From Rhodoferax bucti (lineage in GTDB: Bacteria; Pseudomonadota; Gammaproteobacteria; Burkholderiales; Burkholderiaceae_C): 64,000 nucleotides of DNA. Shown piece by piece: positions 45,201 to 53,008 of the stretch. A program made the translations under genes and the position numbers. Numbering within the stretch: position 1 is the first letter of the stretch; every line of letters begins with the position of its first letter. The stretch is taken from assembly GCF_005876985.1 (NCBI RefSeq), contig NZ_VAHD01000005.1, positions 119,866-183,865 of the forward strand, written 5' to 3'. The notes beneath the pieces were generated by a model. The model was not told the origin of the DNA. It saw nothing but the letters and a program-made list of their open reading frames with translations, and ran no database searches.

Positions 45201-45367
45201 CCGGCTTGTTTCCCATTGTGTGGGGCAGTGGTACCGGCTCGGAAGTGATGAGCCGGATTGCAGCCCCCATGCTGGGAGGCATGATCACGGCGCCATTGCT
45301 GTCGCTCTTCATCATCCCGGCTGCCTATCGGATGATGCGTGTGCGAACCTCACGCAGACTCAACTAG
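42233..45367 (+). CDS. cusA: CusA-type RND copper/silver efflux pump
   Basis: A 1044-residue RND transporter with 12 membrane helices. The metal-binding triad of CusA is conserved as Met572, Met622 and Met671 (LLYMPS, PMEMFE, NRIDML), and the proton relay Asp404 in [14 protein letters not shown] is present. It extrudes Cu(I)/Ag(I) from periplasm or cytoplasm across the outer membrane together with CusB and CusC. The stop overlaps a minus-strand phosphoesterase remnant by 4 bp, which marks the end of the copper island. Confidence 0.95.
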   Translation: MIARIIRWSVSNRFLVLLATVFLAGAGLWAVRSTPIDALPDLSDVQVIIRTSYPGQAPQIVENQVTYPLATTMLSVPGAKTVRGFSFFGDSFVYILFDDATDLYWARSRVLEYLNQVQGRLPVGAKSALGPDATGVGWIYQYALVDRTGGHDLSQLRALQDWFLKFELKTLPNVAEVASVGGMVKQYQVVLDPLKLNGYGITYEQVRQALTNGNQETGGSVLELAEAEYMVRVNGYLRTLEDFRAIPLSSRGGTAVRLGDVATVQVGPEMRRGVAELDGQGEVAGGVVLLRSGKNAQETIRAVKTKLAELQKSLPPGVEVVTTYDRSALIARAIDNLSAKLLEEFVVVALVCVLFLGHLRSALVAIISLPLGIVAAFVVMHVQGINANIMSLGGIAIAIGAMVDAAVVMIENAHKKLEAWQHAHPEQVLEGQERWSVITEAAVEVGPALFFSLLIITLSFIPVFTLEAQEGRLFGPLAFTKTYAMAAAAGLSITLIPILMGYWIRGRIPDEQRNPITRALIAVYRPALEWVLLRPKSTLAIAVLAFATTLWPVSQLGGEFLPPLDEGDLLYMPSALPGLSAQKASELLQITNRMIRTVPEVERVFGKAGRAETATDPAPMEMFETTVQLKPREQWRVGMTPEKLIETLDQAVKVPGLSNIWIPPIRNRIDMLATGVKSLIGVKVNGTDLATIDRIASQIEQVAKSVPGVSSALAERLTGGRYVDVQIDRVAAGRYGLNINDVQALVSGAIGGENVAETIEGLARFPINLRYPREWRDTPEKLAQLPILTPMGQQITLGTVAKVRITDGPPMLKTENARPSNWVYVDVRGRDLASVANDLRQAVSQQVKLEPGVSITYSGQFEFLERANARLKVVVPATLLIIFVLLYLTFSRLDEAALIMATLPFALTGGVWFLYLMGYHLSVATGIGFIALAGVAAEFGVVMLLYLKQALADRESQGAAPGVAMVLDAIREGAVLRVRPKAMTVAVILAGLFPIVWGSGTGSEVMSRIAAPMLGGMITAPLLSLFIIPAAYRMMRVRTSRRLN

Positions 45368-45528
45368 TTCAGGGGAATCACCAGCGCCTTGTCAAAGAGA
45401 GGGTTTTCAAACTGAAAATCCTATCTTGAGAATGCGGAGGCTCGGTTTCTGACGTACCCCGCTGGGGTGGTCACCACGCGGCACCAGCCCATCTGGGTCT
45501 GCACATGGCCATGCAGGTATAGGTCCAC
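45364..45528 (-). pseudogene. Metallophosphoesterase C-terminal remnant
   Basis: The minus strand reads VDLYLHGHVQTQMGWCRVV then TTPAGYVRNRASAFSR, an in-frame TAG at 45423-45421, and [17 protein letters not shown] to a stop at 45364. It aligns with the end of the phosphoesterase at 58164-58964 (VDLWIHGHVHD, HCRIVANPAGYVLNR, AQFENSDFNPRLIVEV). The rest of the gene is gone, the metal motif has changed from GHVHD to GHVQT, and a stop interrupts it, so it is dead. It is divergent from the HAD gene at 45577. Confidence 0.75.
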
Positions 45529-45576
45529 GGAACCAGTCTGTATAGACTTACGGGGTCGCCAAACAGAACCACCGCC

Positions 45577-46071
45577 ATGTTCTATTCAAGCCCGAGCCAC
45601 AGGGCAACTTCAGTCGTACAAGTTCTTTTTCTGGATTTCGACGGTGTGATGCATCCTGAGTTTTGCCACGAGTCCAAGCACTTCATGCACCTGGAGACTT
45701 TTGAGACGGTGATGCGGGCAGTTCCCCATGTCGATCTGGTGATTTCCAGCACATGGCGCTACAAACGCTCCTTGGAACAACTCAAAGCCTTGTTTTCGGG
45801 CGATGTAGCGGCGCGCATAGTTGGCGTTACACGACCATACGGACAGCTAGAGGATGTTCCCGATGTACTTGTCGACTATGAACGCGAGGCCGAGTGCAGG
45901 AGTTGGTTGGGACAACATGGACGCACTACGCAAGAGTGGCTGGCCGTGGACGACCGGTCCTGGAACTTCCGTCCCTTCAATCCCCATGTTTTCCTGGTGA
46001 ACGGAGAGGTGGGGTTGAATGCGAACGCTGCGACGAAACTTGCAGCCCGCATCCAAGGCGTATTGGCCTGA
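45577..46071 (+). CDS. HAD-superfamily phosphatase (Swiss Army Knife RNA repair type)
   Basis: A 164-residue single-domain HAD protein. The nucleophile motif is LFLDFDGVMHPE (Asp20 and Asp22), followed by VISSTWR as motif II, and AVDDRSWNF as the acidic motif IV. It is clearly homologous to the first 150 residues of the fusion protein at 56475-57650. This HAD type (HAD_SAK) was named from multi-enzyme RNA repair proteins, where it removes phosphates from RNA ends; that role is not shown here. The ATG at 45577 has a weak ribosome site. It is followed 54 bp later by the recombinase gene on the same strand. Confidence 0.8.
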   Translation: MFYSSPSHRATSVVQVLFLDFDGVMHPEFCHESKHFMHLETFETVMRAVPHVDLVISSTWRYKRSLEQLKALFSGDVAARIVGVTRPYGQLEDVPDVLVDYEREAECRSWLGQHGRTTQEWLAVDDRSWNFRPFNPHVFLVNGEVGLNANAATKLAARIQGVLA

Positions 46072-46125
46072 TCATTGCTGTTATGGTCACTGTAATGTCT
46101 GCCACAAGCGCTACCAGCTGATGCC

Positions 46126-47082
46126 ATGAGCAACGTTGACGACTATCTCAAAGCCGCCGAGCGCCAGAACACGCTGTCGAGCTACGCCTCAGCGATCCGA
46201 CACTTTGAGGAGGAATGGAAAGGCTTGCTGCCAGCCAGCAGCGATGCCATTGCCCGCTACCTGGCGGACTATGCGTCCTCGCTGTCAGGCAACACACTGC
46301 GCCACAGACTGGCCGCGCTGTCACGGTGGCATCTGGACCAAGGCTTTGCCGATCCGACCAAAACCACCACCATCCGACAGCTGCTCAAGGGCATCCGCAC
46401 CGTACACAACACCCCTGAAAACCGCGCAAAGCCCCTGGATCTGGATGTCTTGGAGCAGGTGGACCTCTGGCTGGCAGAGGGTATTGACCGGTCTCTGCGT
46501 CAGGGTGACGACGCATCGGCGCTGAGATTTACCCGTGACCGCAGTCTGATCCTGTTGGGATTCTGGCGCGGCTTTCGGTCAGAAGAACTGGCTCGTCTCT
46601 CAGTTGAGAACGTCCAAATCGTGTCCACTGAGGGAATGACCTGCTACCTGGACCGCAGCAAGGGAGACCGTCAGACACTGGGCAAAACCTACAAATGCCC
46701 ATCCTTGTCCAGACTGTGCCCGGTAGCGGCATTTGCCCAATGGACCGCGCTGGCCAAGCTGCATGATGGTCCGGTGTACAGAGGCATAGATCGTTGGGGG
46801 AACGTATCGCGCAAAGCCATGCATCCCAACAGCATGATTCCATTGCTGCGCAATATGTTGTCCCTGGCGGGAGTACCAGACGTGAAGGAGTACAGCAGTC
46901 ACTCTTTGCGGCGTGGCTTTGCCGGCTGGGCCCGTGCCAGTGGCTGGGATATCAAGGAGTTGATGGAGTACGTGGGTTGGCAGGACATCAAGTCAGCCAT
47001 GCGCTATCTGGATACCCCAGACGCCGAACTGCAAAACAGGTTTGAGCAAAGCCTGCAGAAGGGACGCACCAGGAATGAATAA
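46126..47082 (+). CDS. Tyrosine recombinase (first gene of three-gene operon)
   Basis: A 318-residue integrase with an N-terminal SAM-like core-binding domain (1-105) and a catalytic domain. Catalytic residues: Arg151 in FWRGFRSEEL, Lys179 in DRSKGDRQ, His259 and Arg262 in SSHSLRRGF, Trp285 in VGWQDIKS and the nucleophile Tyr294 in AMRYLD. It cuts and rejoins DNA at specific sites; the site is unknown. Its stop lies inside the next gene's start region (8-bp overlap). It is unrelated in size and layout to the recombinase at 49817. Confidence 0.92.
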   Translation: MSNVDDYLKAAERQNTLSSYASAIRHFEEEWKGLLPASSDAIARYLADYASSLSGNTLRHRLAALSRWHLDQGFADPTKTTTIRQLLKGIRTVHNTPENRAKPLDLDVLEQVDLWLAEGIDRSLRQGDDASALRFTRDRSLILLGFWRGFRSEELARLSVENVQIVSTEGMTCYLDRSKGDRQTLGKTYKCPSLSRLCPVAAFAQWTALAKLHDGPVYRGIDRWGNVSRKAMHPNSMIPLLRNMLSLAGVPDVKEYSSHSLRRGFAGWARASGWDIKELMEYVGWQDIKSAMRYLDTPDAELQNRFEQSLQKGRTRNE

Positions 47083-48274
47083 AAAAATTCCCTCCAAGCT
47101 GCTTCAGCAACTCTATCAAGCGCTCAATGGAAAAAATCGACACTTTGGCGGTTTCGCCCATTACACGCCCGTTGATGACACCATCATCGCACGCGGATGG
47201 ATCTACAGCATTGAGTTGGAGGAACTGCTTCTTTCGACAGATTCACGGCTTGCGTATCTGGACTTGGACCGGTTGACGGAATACCTTGAGATCCCTTGGC
47301 GCGCGGTTTACAAACGCCCAAGGTACCTGTCCGCTGGCGCGATGGCTACCAACGCACTCACTCTGGCCGATGCAGCATGCCTGCTTGTTCGCATGGAGGA
47401 GATGGGTTTTGACAGCCATCCCGAACGCTTGGTAGAGCATGGGCTCCGTGCCCAAAAGGATCTGACTCATGTCACGGGTAGCGAATGGACCTTGCTGTCC
47501 TACCCAAAGCGGCGCCTGAAGGAAGAGTTTTCTGCCTATTCTGATGAGCAGAACGATGATGGGGAGTGGACACCCCACAACTGGAAAGACGCCCAGGGAC
47601 GCCGCATCAAATTCACGCTGGTAGGGAAGCTGCCTCACATATTGACGGTCAGAGGGCCCAAGTACAGAAGGCCTGCAGCACAGGGAATGGTCACTTGTCC
47701 TGACTGTGGGTGGCGGTATACCAAGGGAGACCCGGAAAGTGCGATGTCCCATCGGTCAGAACACGCCCGGGTGATGCGGTTCATGAATCCGCGCCCGATT
47801 GCGGCGTTCAACGCCAGACTGGAAAAGCATGCCGATCCAGAGCTGGTAATTGGCGATTCACCCATATGGATGCACCGGGAAGTCCATCAACGTGCGCTCC
47901 AGTTCAAGTGTGAATTTCAGTACGACTTCCTTCAATGGGAAGGTTCGCTAAGGAAAAAGAACCTGCGCGCCGAAAGCCATGGCTACTTGTTTGCGGATCA
48001 CACCGACACACATGGACCTGGCGCGGCTATCGGTGCCTGTGCCTTTTGGCAGGACGGTGAGAAATGGCGGTTGCGTTGGATATGGGTGTGTCTATCCATG
48101 CGTCGCTCTGGAGTCCTGGCCCGGCGGTGGGCGGAGTTTCTGCGGCGGTACGGGGATTTTGAAATTGACACACCGCTGTCAGAAGCCATGGTGGCATTTG
48201 TGAACAGGCGTGGGACTGCGAAGCAAAAGCAGTGTTTGCAGGCCCAGCCATCAGCCGAATCCCCAGATTTGTAG
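47075..48274 (+). CDS. Protein with ESCO-type zinc finger and acetyltransferase-like C-terminal domain
   Basis: A 399-residue protein. Residues 1-190 have no recognised domain. At 206-230 lies a C2H2 finger of the ESCO/Eco1 kind: Cys208, Cys211, His226 and His230 in CPDCGWRYTKGDPESAMSH then RSEH. The C-terminus (about 315-385) has the ESCO/GNAT pattern: AIGACAFW, RWIWVCLSMRRSGVLARRW with the RRxGvar acetyl-CoA loop, YGDFEIDTPLSEAMVAF and RRG. In eukaryotes this pair of domains acetylates cohesin. The start at 47075 has AGGA upstream and overlaps the recombinase stop, so translation is coupled. An acetyltransferase acting on the recombinase or on DNA-bound proteins is an inference. Confidence 0.65.
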   Translation: MNKKIPSKLLQQLYQALNGKNRHFGGFAHYTPVDDTIIARGWIYSIELEELLLSTDSRLAYLDLDRLTEYLEIPWRAVYKRPRYLSAGAMATNALTLADAACLLVRMEEMGFDSHPERLVEHGLRAQKDLTHVTGSEWTLLSYPKRRLKEEFSAYSDEQNDDGEWTPHNWKDAQGRRIKFTLVGKLPHILTVRGPKYRRPAAQGMVTCPDCGWRYTKGDPESAMSHRSEHARVMRFMNPRPIAAFNARLEKHADPELVIGDSPIWMHREVHQRALQFKCEFQYDFLQWEGSLRKKNLRAESHGYLFADHTDTHGPGAAIGACAFWQDGEKWRLRWIWVCLSMRRSGVLARRWAEFLRRYGDFEIDTPLSEAMVAFVNRRGTAKQKQCLQAQPSAESPDL

Positions 48275-48284
48275 CCATTCCAAT

Positions 48285-49049
48285 ATGCAACTGCCACTCG
48301 CCCCCAGTCACGAGGAAATCGTCACCAAGTTCAATTTGGAGATTCTGAAAACTCCTGGTGATCTAGTGCTGAAAAACGGCGATATCGCGTTGACCAAGAG
48401 TGGCGATCTGATGCTGAACAACGAGCACTACAGCGCCATGCGTCGATTTGTCAGCGCGTGGCGTTTCAACGCGCCCATGCTCAAGTCACTTTTGGACCTG
48501 GCCATGGCCGTCAGTTCGCGGTCCGAGGACTTGAAAAGAAGCCTGGACCAGGTTGCTGACCATCACCTGGATTCAAACCCAAAACCGTTCCTACCCGGCC
48601 CGACAGCTTTCGAGCGCCGATTTGCATTGAACGAAGAAATCGCGGCAAATATGTTGGGTTCCGAGTCCTGTTCCGGCGCAATTCTGCTGAATTTGACGAG
48701 TCTCCTTCAGGCTTTGAGGGATGACATGAATGCAGCTCGCCTCGATTGGGAGGGCACAGCGCCGTTGATCCACGGACATTCAGTGGGAGTCATTTTGGTA
48801 GCGACCTCAAATTACTTTCGGCATTGGGACGAGTGGAGAAAAACCTCGCCGCCGACAACCAGACAGGCAACGTCGATGGATGTTCTGAACGCCGTTTTAG
48901 ACAGTGCCGGGTTGAAGCAGCGCAACCATCGACTCATGGGGGTCGAGGGGATATGCACAAAGATACTGGATGTTCTGAGCGATGGTGATTTCGAAATACT
49001 CTCCGAGCGGGTCTTCGCATTCGCCAATGGGTTGAAGCCCGGCCCATAG
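48285..49049 (+). CDS. Unknown protein, third gene of recombinase operon
   Basis: A 254-residue soluble protein with no recognised domain. It is mostly helical, with a repetitive start (GDLVLKNGDIALTKSGDLML, residues about 25-45), a conserved-looking SNYFRHWDEWRK around 177-188 and a helical end. The ATG at 48285 lies 10 bp after the stop of the ESCO-like gene; the longer frame from 48210 overlaps that gene. A sensor, a DNA-bending factor or an antitoxin are all possible. Its stop is inside one arm of a 14-bp inverted repeat. Confidence 0.6.
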   Translation: MQLPLAPSHEEIVTKFNLEILKTPGDLVLKNGDIALTKSGDLMLNNEHYSAMRRFVSAWRFNAPMLKSLLDLAMAVSSRSEDLKRSLDQVADHHLDSNPKPFLPGPTAFERRFALNEEIAANMLGSESCSGAILLNLTSLLQALRDDMNAARLDWEGTAPLIHGHSVGVILVATSNYFRHWDEWRKTSPPTTRQATSMDVLNAVLDSAGLKQRNHRLMGVEGICTKILDVLSDGDFEILSERVFAFANGLKPGP

Positions 49050-49095
49050 GCGGTGGCTTAGAGCGATCTGCAGAATCAGGGTTTACCCTTGACTT

Positions 49096-49114
49096 AAACC
49101 GCTACAAATAGCAC
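49096..49114 (-). repeat. Inverted distant copy of the 31-bp repeat core
   Basis: AAACCGCTACAAATAGCAC is the exact reverse complement of 794-812. Two sites in opposite orientation lie about 48 kb apart, flanking most of the accessory DNA. Confidence 0.7.
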
Positions 49115-49245
49115 CTAAACCGAGATCACCCCATTAGGGTGTGGTTACGTTCGATCCTTCCTGCGGCTTTTTCTTGGTGTGCTTGCATTTGCCCATTGAC
49201 GACGACTGTCGTCACTCCCTAATCAACCTCAGGAGATTGTGACGC

Positions 49246-49497
49246 TCAACCGCTGCGCGCCCAAAATGCATGCGCTTCCTTGATGAGCCGCATCAATCGC
49301 TCGTCGAGCTGGTGCACTGGCACACCACGGGCCGACTCGCTGGCGCGGAAGATCACAACGCTTGCATCGTCCGTATCCAGATTGGTGATTCCATCACCCG
49401 CCACCACCAGCACTTTGTAGCCACTGGTGTGGATCAGGTGGCCAGACAGATATATAAGGCTCCCGCCCGTTCGAGGGGTGGTAAGCGCGTGTTTCTT
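49246..49497 (-). pseudogene. Truncated gene fragment of unknown family
   Basis: The minus strand has an open frame of 84 codons ending with TGA at 49246. Protein-like sequence includes GSLIYLSGHLIHTSGYKVLV, VAGDGITNLDTDDASVVIF and LDERLMRLIKEAHAFW. No ATG, GTG or TTG with a ribosome site is obvious at the 5' side, so this is probably the C-terminal remnant of a larger gene. The family is not recognised. Confidence 0.4.
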
Positions 49498-49564
49498 ACA
49501 TTGAAGAGGTGTAGCCGGCCTGCTGTGCCCAGTCCTTGCCGGTTGTCCTTGGGCTTCTTAAATA

Positions 49565-49608
49565 CTTTCCACCGGATATGCGCAAATTACAGCGTATCCG
49601 GTGGAAAG
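49565..49608. repeat. 14-bp inverted repeat with 16-bp loop
   Basis: CTTTCCACCGGATA and TATCCGGTGGAAAG are perfect complements. There is no T-tract next to it. It may be a recombination site or a structured end. It lies 209 bp before the recombinase gene at 49817. Confidence 0.6.
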
Positions 49609-49816
49609 CTCCAAGTAAATGCGTCCGTATCCACATTCCACATTAAGCCACCGCCTAGCCCTTGTGGAGGCTTTTCGCTTTCTGAGGCGTCCCAACGCCC
49701 TCCCCACTGCCCTCCTCCATTTATTGCGATCTGACTACGTCATGATTATCCTTATAATCACGACGCTGAATTAATTGTTCTAAGTCGGCATTCTTTAAAA
49801 GTACGAGGTCGCTTGC

Positions 49817-51937
49817 ATGGCCGATTTGCCCGGTTTTCCCTCGGTAGACCCGCTGTTTCACCGCCCGGCGCCCAAGCGCCGCGGCCGCCCGCCCGGCTCC
49901 AAGTCCCAGGTGGTCAAAGATCCCCGCTCCCTGGGGCTGCACCACTTCGCCTTTGTGCGCTCCGCACTGCTGGGTTTGGACCTGCGCCAGTCCTTTGACC
50001 GCTACCTGGCCTGGGCGGAGAGCACCACCGATCTGCGCTACGTCCAGAACCGCAAGGATGCCTTGTTGCAGCAGATCATCGAGGCCGGACGCAACCTGGA
50101 CCCCGGACTGCCCAAACACGCAGGCCTGCATGCCTCCCTGGACCTGCTGCGCAGCCAGGCCAAACCGGTGGCGGCCGTACAGCTTCCCACCCTGGAGGAA
50201 TGGGTGGAGCAAGAAGGCCTGGACCCCGACATGTACTCGGAAGCCGAGCTGTTGGACGAATACAAGGCGGCCTTCGGACTGGACAATGCCGATGCCCTGG
50301 AAGCCGGCGCCCACCTCAAAGACCCCTCGGCCGAACGTGTCCGTGCCCTCAACCATCTGGAATCCTTGCTGGCCATTCAACCCACGGCCGAGGACAAGCT
50401 GGAACTCTGGTTCGCCCGCCCGGTGGTCAAACGCCTGCGCAATGTAGGACTGCTGTTCCTCAAAGACCTGGTGAACTTCATCAATGTCTATGGCTACCGC
50501 TGGCATGGTCGGATCCAGGGATTCGGGGCTTTGCGGGCGGGGCAGGTGGTTTTCTGGCTGCAGCTGCAACAAGAGCAGCTGCGCATGGCTATCCAGTCCA
50601 CGGCGCTTCAACCCAAGGCCCTGAGCGCCCTGCATACACCCCGCGTCATCCCCGCCGGTGCGCCCTCCCCTGCCCTCCCCTACCCTTTTGGCAGCGTTTC
50701 CGGCTTTCCTTCTGGTGGTGCCGCCGGCACCCTCACCCTGATCGACCGCGAACTCCAGCGCATCGCCCTCACCCCGACCCTTACGGGAGAAAACGGGGTG
50801 TTTCGCAGCCACATGCCCAACACCCTGGGTGCTGGCAACGATAGCGAAGCGATTGCTGCCTGGCTCAGCCGCTACAACGAAAAGCCTTCTACCCAGCGCA
50901 GCTACCGCAAAGAGATTGAGCGCTTCGTTCTCTGGTGCGCCCAGGAACTACGCAAGCCGCTGAGCTCCGTTACTGCTCCCGATTGCCAGCGTTACCGGGA
51001 GTTTCTGAAAGCGGTCCCGGCGAGCTGGATCCACTCCCTGCCCGTGCCGCGATCCGATCCCCAGTGGCGCGCATTCCGAGGACAGCCCTCCCCTGCTTCC
51101 CAGAAACAAGCCCTGGTCATTTTGCAGACGCTGTTCACCGGACTGATGGATGCCGGCTACCTGGTGGCCAACCCTTTTCGAGCTTTGATGAAGTCCTTCG
51201 ACTTGCCGGTATCCAAGGTCGACATTCGTCGCAGCTTCACGGCGGCGGAATGGGAGTTTGTGCTGCACGGTGTGGCCGCCCTCCCCTCCTCTCCTGAAGC
51301 CCATCGGCTGCGCTGCATCCTGGAATTGCTGGTGACCAGCGGCGTGCGCCTGGACGAACTGGCCCGCGCACGCTACAAGAACCTGCGGGTGGAAACACTG
51401 CCCGACCATCCCCCCACCTGGATCCTGAGTGTCACTGGCAAGCGCAACAAAACCCGTGACATCCCGCTGCAGGACTCCATCGTTGCGCTCATAACCCAAC
51501 ACGCTAAGGAATTCTTGGCTGACGACAAGCAATTGTTAGAAGCGGATGAACTGCCCCTGATCCGCACTTTGCACGCATCGGTACCCCAGTGGCGTCAAAC
51601 CAGCACAGGTGCCACCGAAGTCAGCCCTGTCTCAGAGAAGCCTGGCTTGCCCCTGTCGGCCTCCGGGATCTACGCAGTTCTCAAACGCTTCTTTACCAAG
51701 ATCTCGTTCGGCTGCAACGAGGCCGGATTAGACCAAGCCAGGTTCCTGAAAGCCTCCACACATTGGATGCGCCACACCTTTGTTCGACAGGCTTTGGTGG
51801 ATGGCTTGCCGATCGAAGTGGTGAGCGAACTGGCTGGGCACGCGTCTATCGACACCACCTCCATTTACTCGACGCAGGAATTGGCGCGGAAGATCGATGC
51901 GATAAAAAGGATGAAGCGGCGGAGTGTTGAGGCGTAA
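49817..51937 (+). CDS. Large tyrosine recombinase with N-terminal DUF3701-type domain
   Basis: A 706-residue integrase. The start has an AT-hook-like RRGRPPGSK (about 22-30). Residues 35-260 form a helical domain like the N-terminal DUF3701 region seen in some phage integrases. A core-binding domain (about 335-455) and a catalytic domain follow: Arg in SGVRLDELARA, Lys in TGKRNKTRDIP, His and Arg in HWMRHTF, His in AGHASIDTT and the nucleophile Tyr in SIYSTQEL. Such large recombinases occur on plasmids and in integrated elements; one role is multimer resolution. It is convergent with parB and shares a hairpin terminator with it. Confidence 0.88.
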   Translation: MADLPGFPSVDPLFHRPAPKRRGRPPGSKSQVVKDPRSLGLHHFAFVRSALLGLDLRQSFDRYLAWAESTTDLRYVQNRKDALLQQIIEAGRNLDPGLPKHAGLHASLDLLRSQAKPVAAVQLPTLEEWVEQEGLDPDMYSEAELLDEYKAAFGLDNADALEAGAHLKDPSAERVRALNHLESLLAIQPTAEDKLELWFARPVVKRLRNVGLLFLKDLVNFINVYGYRWHGRIQGFGALRAGQVVFWLQLQQEQLRMAIQSTALQPKALSALHTPRVIPAGAPSPALPYPFGSVSGFPSGGAAGTLTLIDRELQRIALTPTLTGENGVFRSHMPNTLGAGNDSEAIAAWLSRYNEKPSTQRSYRKEIERFVLWCAQELRKPLSSVTAPDCQRYREFLKAVPASWIHSLPVPRSDPQWRAFRGQPSPASQKQALVILQTLFTGLMDAGYLVANPFRALMKSFDLPVSKVDIRRSFTAAEWEFVLHGVAALPSSPEAHRLRCILELLVTSGVRLDELARARYKNLRVETLPDHPPTWILSVTGKRNKTRDIPLQDSIVALITQHAKEFLADDKQLLEADELPLIRTLHASVPQWRQTSTGATEVSPVSEKPGLPLSASGIYAVLKRFFTKISFGCNEAGLDQARFLKASTHWMRHTFVRQALVDGLPIEVVSELAGHASIDTTSIYSTQELARKIDAIKRMKRRSVEA

Positions 51938-51943
51938 AAAAAA

Positions 51944-51966
51944 GGGGGTTGTTTCAAACAACCCCC
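51944..51966. terminator. Convergent hairpin terminator and candidate parS
   Basis: GGGGGTTGTTT and AAACAACCCCC arms surround a single central base and are bordered by A and T runs, so it can terminate transcription from both the recombinase and parB. The inner 21 bp is the exact reverse complement of the palindrome at 52145-52165 inside parB. This double occurrence points to a ParB binding site. Confidence 0.65.
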
Positions 51967-51994
51967 CTTTTTGGGTTTGATTGACTTGCTAGAC

Positions 51995-53008
51995 CTACTT
52001 GGTCAAAAACTCTTTAATGACCGCTTCTAGTTCTGCTGCTCGGGACTTATCAACGCCAGAAAGCTGAACAGCAAATCGGTTTTTCAAAGGATCAAACTTG
52101 ATCACGGCCTCTTGGTCGGCGTTGCCTTTTACGACTGCCTTGAGGGGGTTGTTTGAAACAACCCCTCCTCGTTCAAGATACTCCATGACATGTTTTGCTG
52201 TCAGGGAAGAAAGTGATTTAACTTCCTTTGCACGGCTCAGCAAGACGTCAGCACCTGAATCAAGAAGCTGATTCAATTTGGTAGACCATCCAAGCTGGAT
52301 GTCTAACGGGGATGGGAATGCATTGAGAACGGCTTCAGGTAAACGGGCAAGAGCCACCGCTTTACCCAAGTTGCCGAGATCGACACCTGCAGCTTCAGCC
52401 AACTTTCGCTGAGATGGGAACAACCCTTCGTCGAGTGCTCTTTTGTACATCAGTCCCTGCTCATAAGGGCGAAGGTCAGCACGTGAACGGTTTTCACGAT
52501 CCATCTCCAAAAACAACGCTTGCTCGGAGATGGATTCGATGACGGCCAGAACGGACAAGCCCAGTTCGAGACAGGCACGATGGCGACGATGGCCATAAAC
52601 AATTTCGTACTCAACAGGAGAAGAGCCGATTACAGGGCGAACTTTGATTGCCTGGACATTGCCGCCCTCAGACTCGATCTCTTTTTTAAGGTCGTCAAAA
52701 GCTTTAGCTTTAAAGCTGTCGTCATGGCGATTGGCCCACTTGCTCGGACGAATTGACTTTGGATCGAGCTTTTTCGCAGGCAGCGAATCACGATGAAACT
52801 CACGCTCCGCAGACAGCGCCTGTTTGACATCAGCGAGTTCCTTTTTGACTTCGATTAGTTGACCGCCCTGCCCAGCCATTCCAAGACCAATTGCGATTGA
52901 GCTTGTGCGAGTGACATCAGCCTGCGCCCCCTTAGCGACAGGCGCAGCAGCCATGCTTTGAGTTGCCAAAGCGGCCTTTTCACGTGGAGTAAGTTTTCCT
53001 GTAGACAT
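51995..53008 (-). CDS. parB: ParB-family partition protein
   Basis: A 337-residue ParB. The CTPase/ParB domain has box II YGHRRHRACLEL and the DRENRSRADLRPYEQG region at about residues 140-180. A helix-turn-helix follows (SQRKLAEAAGVDLGNLGKAV at about 199-218). The start ATG overlaps the parA stop in a TGATG junction. It binds parS and spreads along DNA to be moved by ParA. A candidate parS lies within this gene at 52145-52165, where it encodes GGVVSNNPLK, and another downstream. Confidence 0.93.
   Translation of the reverse strand: MSTGKLTPREKAALATQSMAAAPVAKGAQADVTRTSSIAIGLGMAGQGGQLIEVKKELADVKQALSAEREFHRDSLPAKKLDPKSIRPSKWANRHDDSFKAKAFDDLKKEIESEGGNVQAIKVRPVIGSSPVEYEIVYGHRRHRACLELGLSVLAVIESISEQALFLEMDRENRSRADLRPYEQGLMYKRALDEGLFPSQRKLAEAAGVDLGNLGKAVALARLPEAVLNAFPSPLDIQLGWSTKLNQLLDSGADVLLSRAKEVKSLSSLTAKHVMEYLERGGVVSNNPLKAVVKGNADQEAVIKFDPLKNRFAVQLSGVDKSRAAELEAVIKEFLTK
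52145..52165. promoter_or_regulatory. Candidate parS palindrome inside parB
   Basis: GGGGTTGTTTGAAACAACCCC has 10-base perfect arms about one centre base. It is the exact reverse complement of the core of 51944-51966. Codons here are constrained to fit the palindrome, which suggests selection at DNA level. Assignment to ParB is inference from proximity. Confidence 0.6.

Larger units (their letters stand above)
49047..49816. other. Gene-poor region with nested inverted repeats
   Basis: This 770-bp stretch has no intact gene. The outer pair of 14-bp repeats TAGGCGGTGGCTTA (49047-49060) and TAAGCCACCGCCTA (49644-49657) is perfectly inverted. Inside it lie the 19-bp copy of the 794-812 repeat (49096-49114, inverted), a truncated minus-strand gene (49246-49497) and a long hairpin (49565-49608). 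The outer repeats may be the ends of a decayed small element. Confidence 0.5.

Noticed and set aside
49270..49734. Plus-strand 154-codon frame
   Set aside because: It runs over both hairpins and opposes the more protein-like minus-strand fragment; the translation has no domain.
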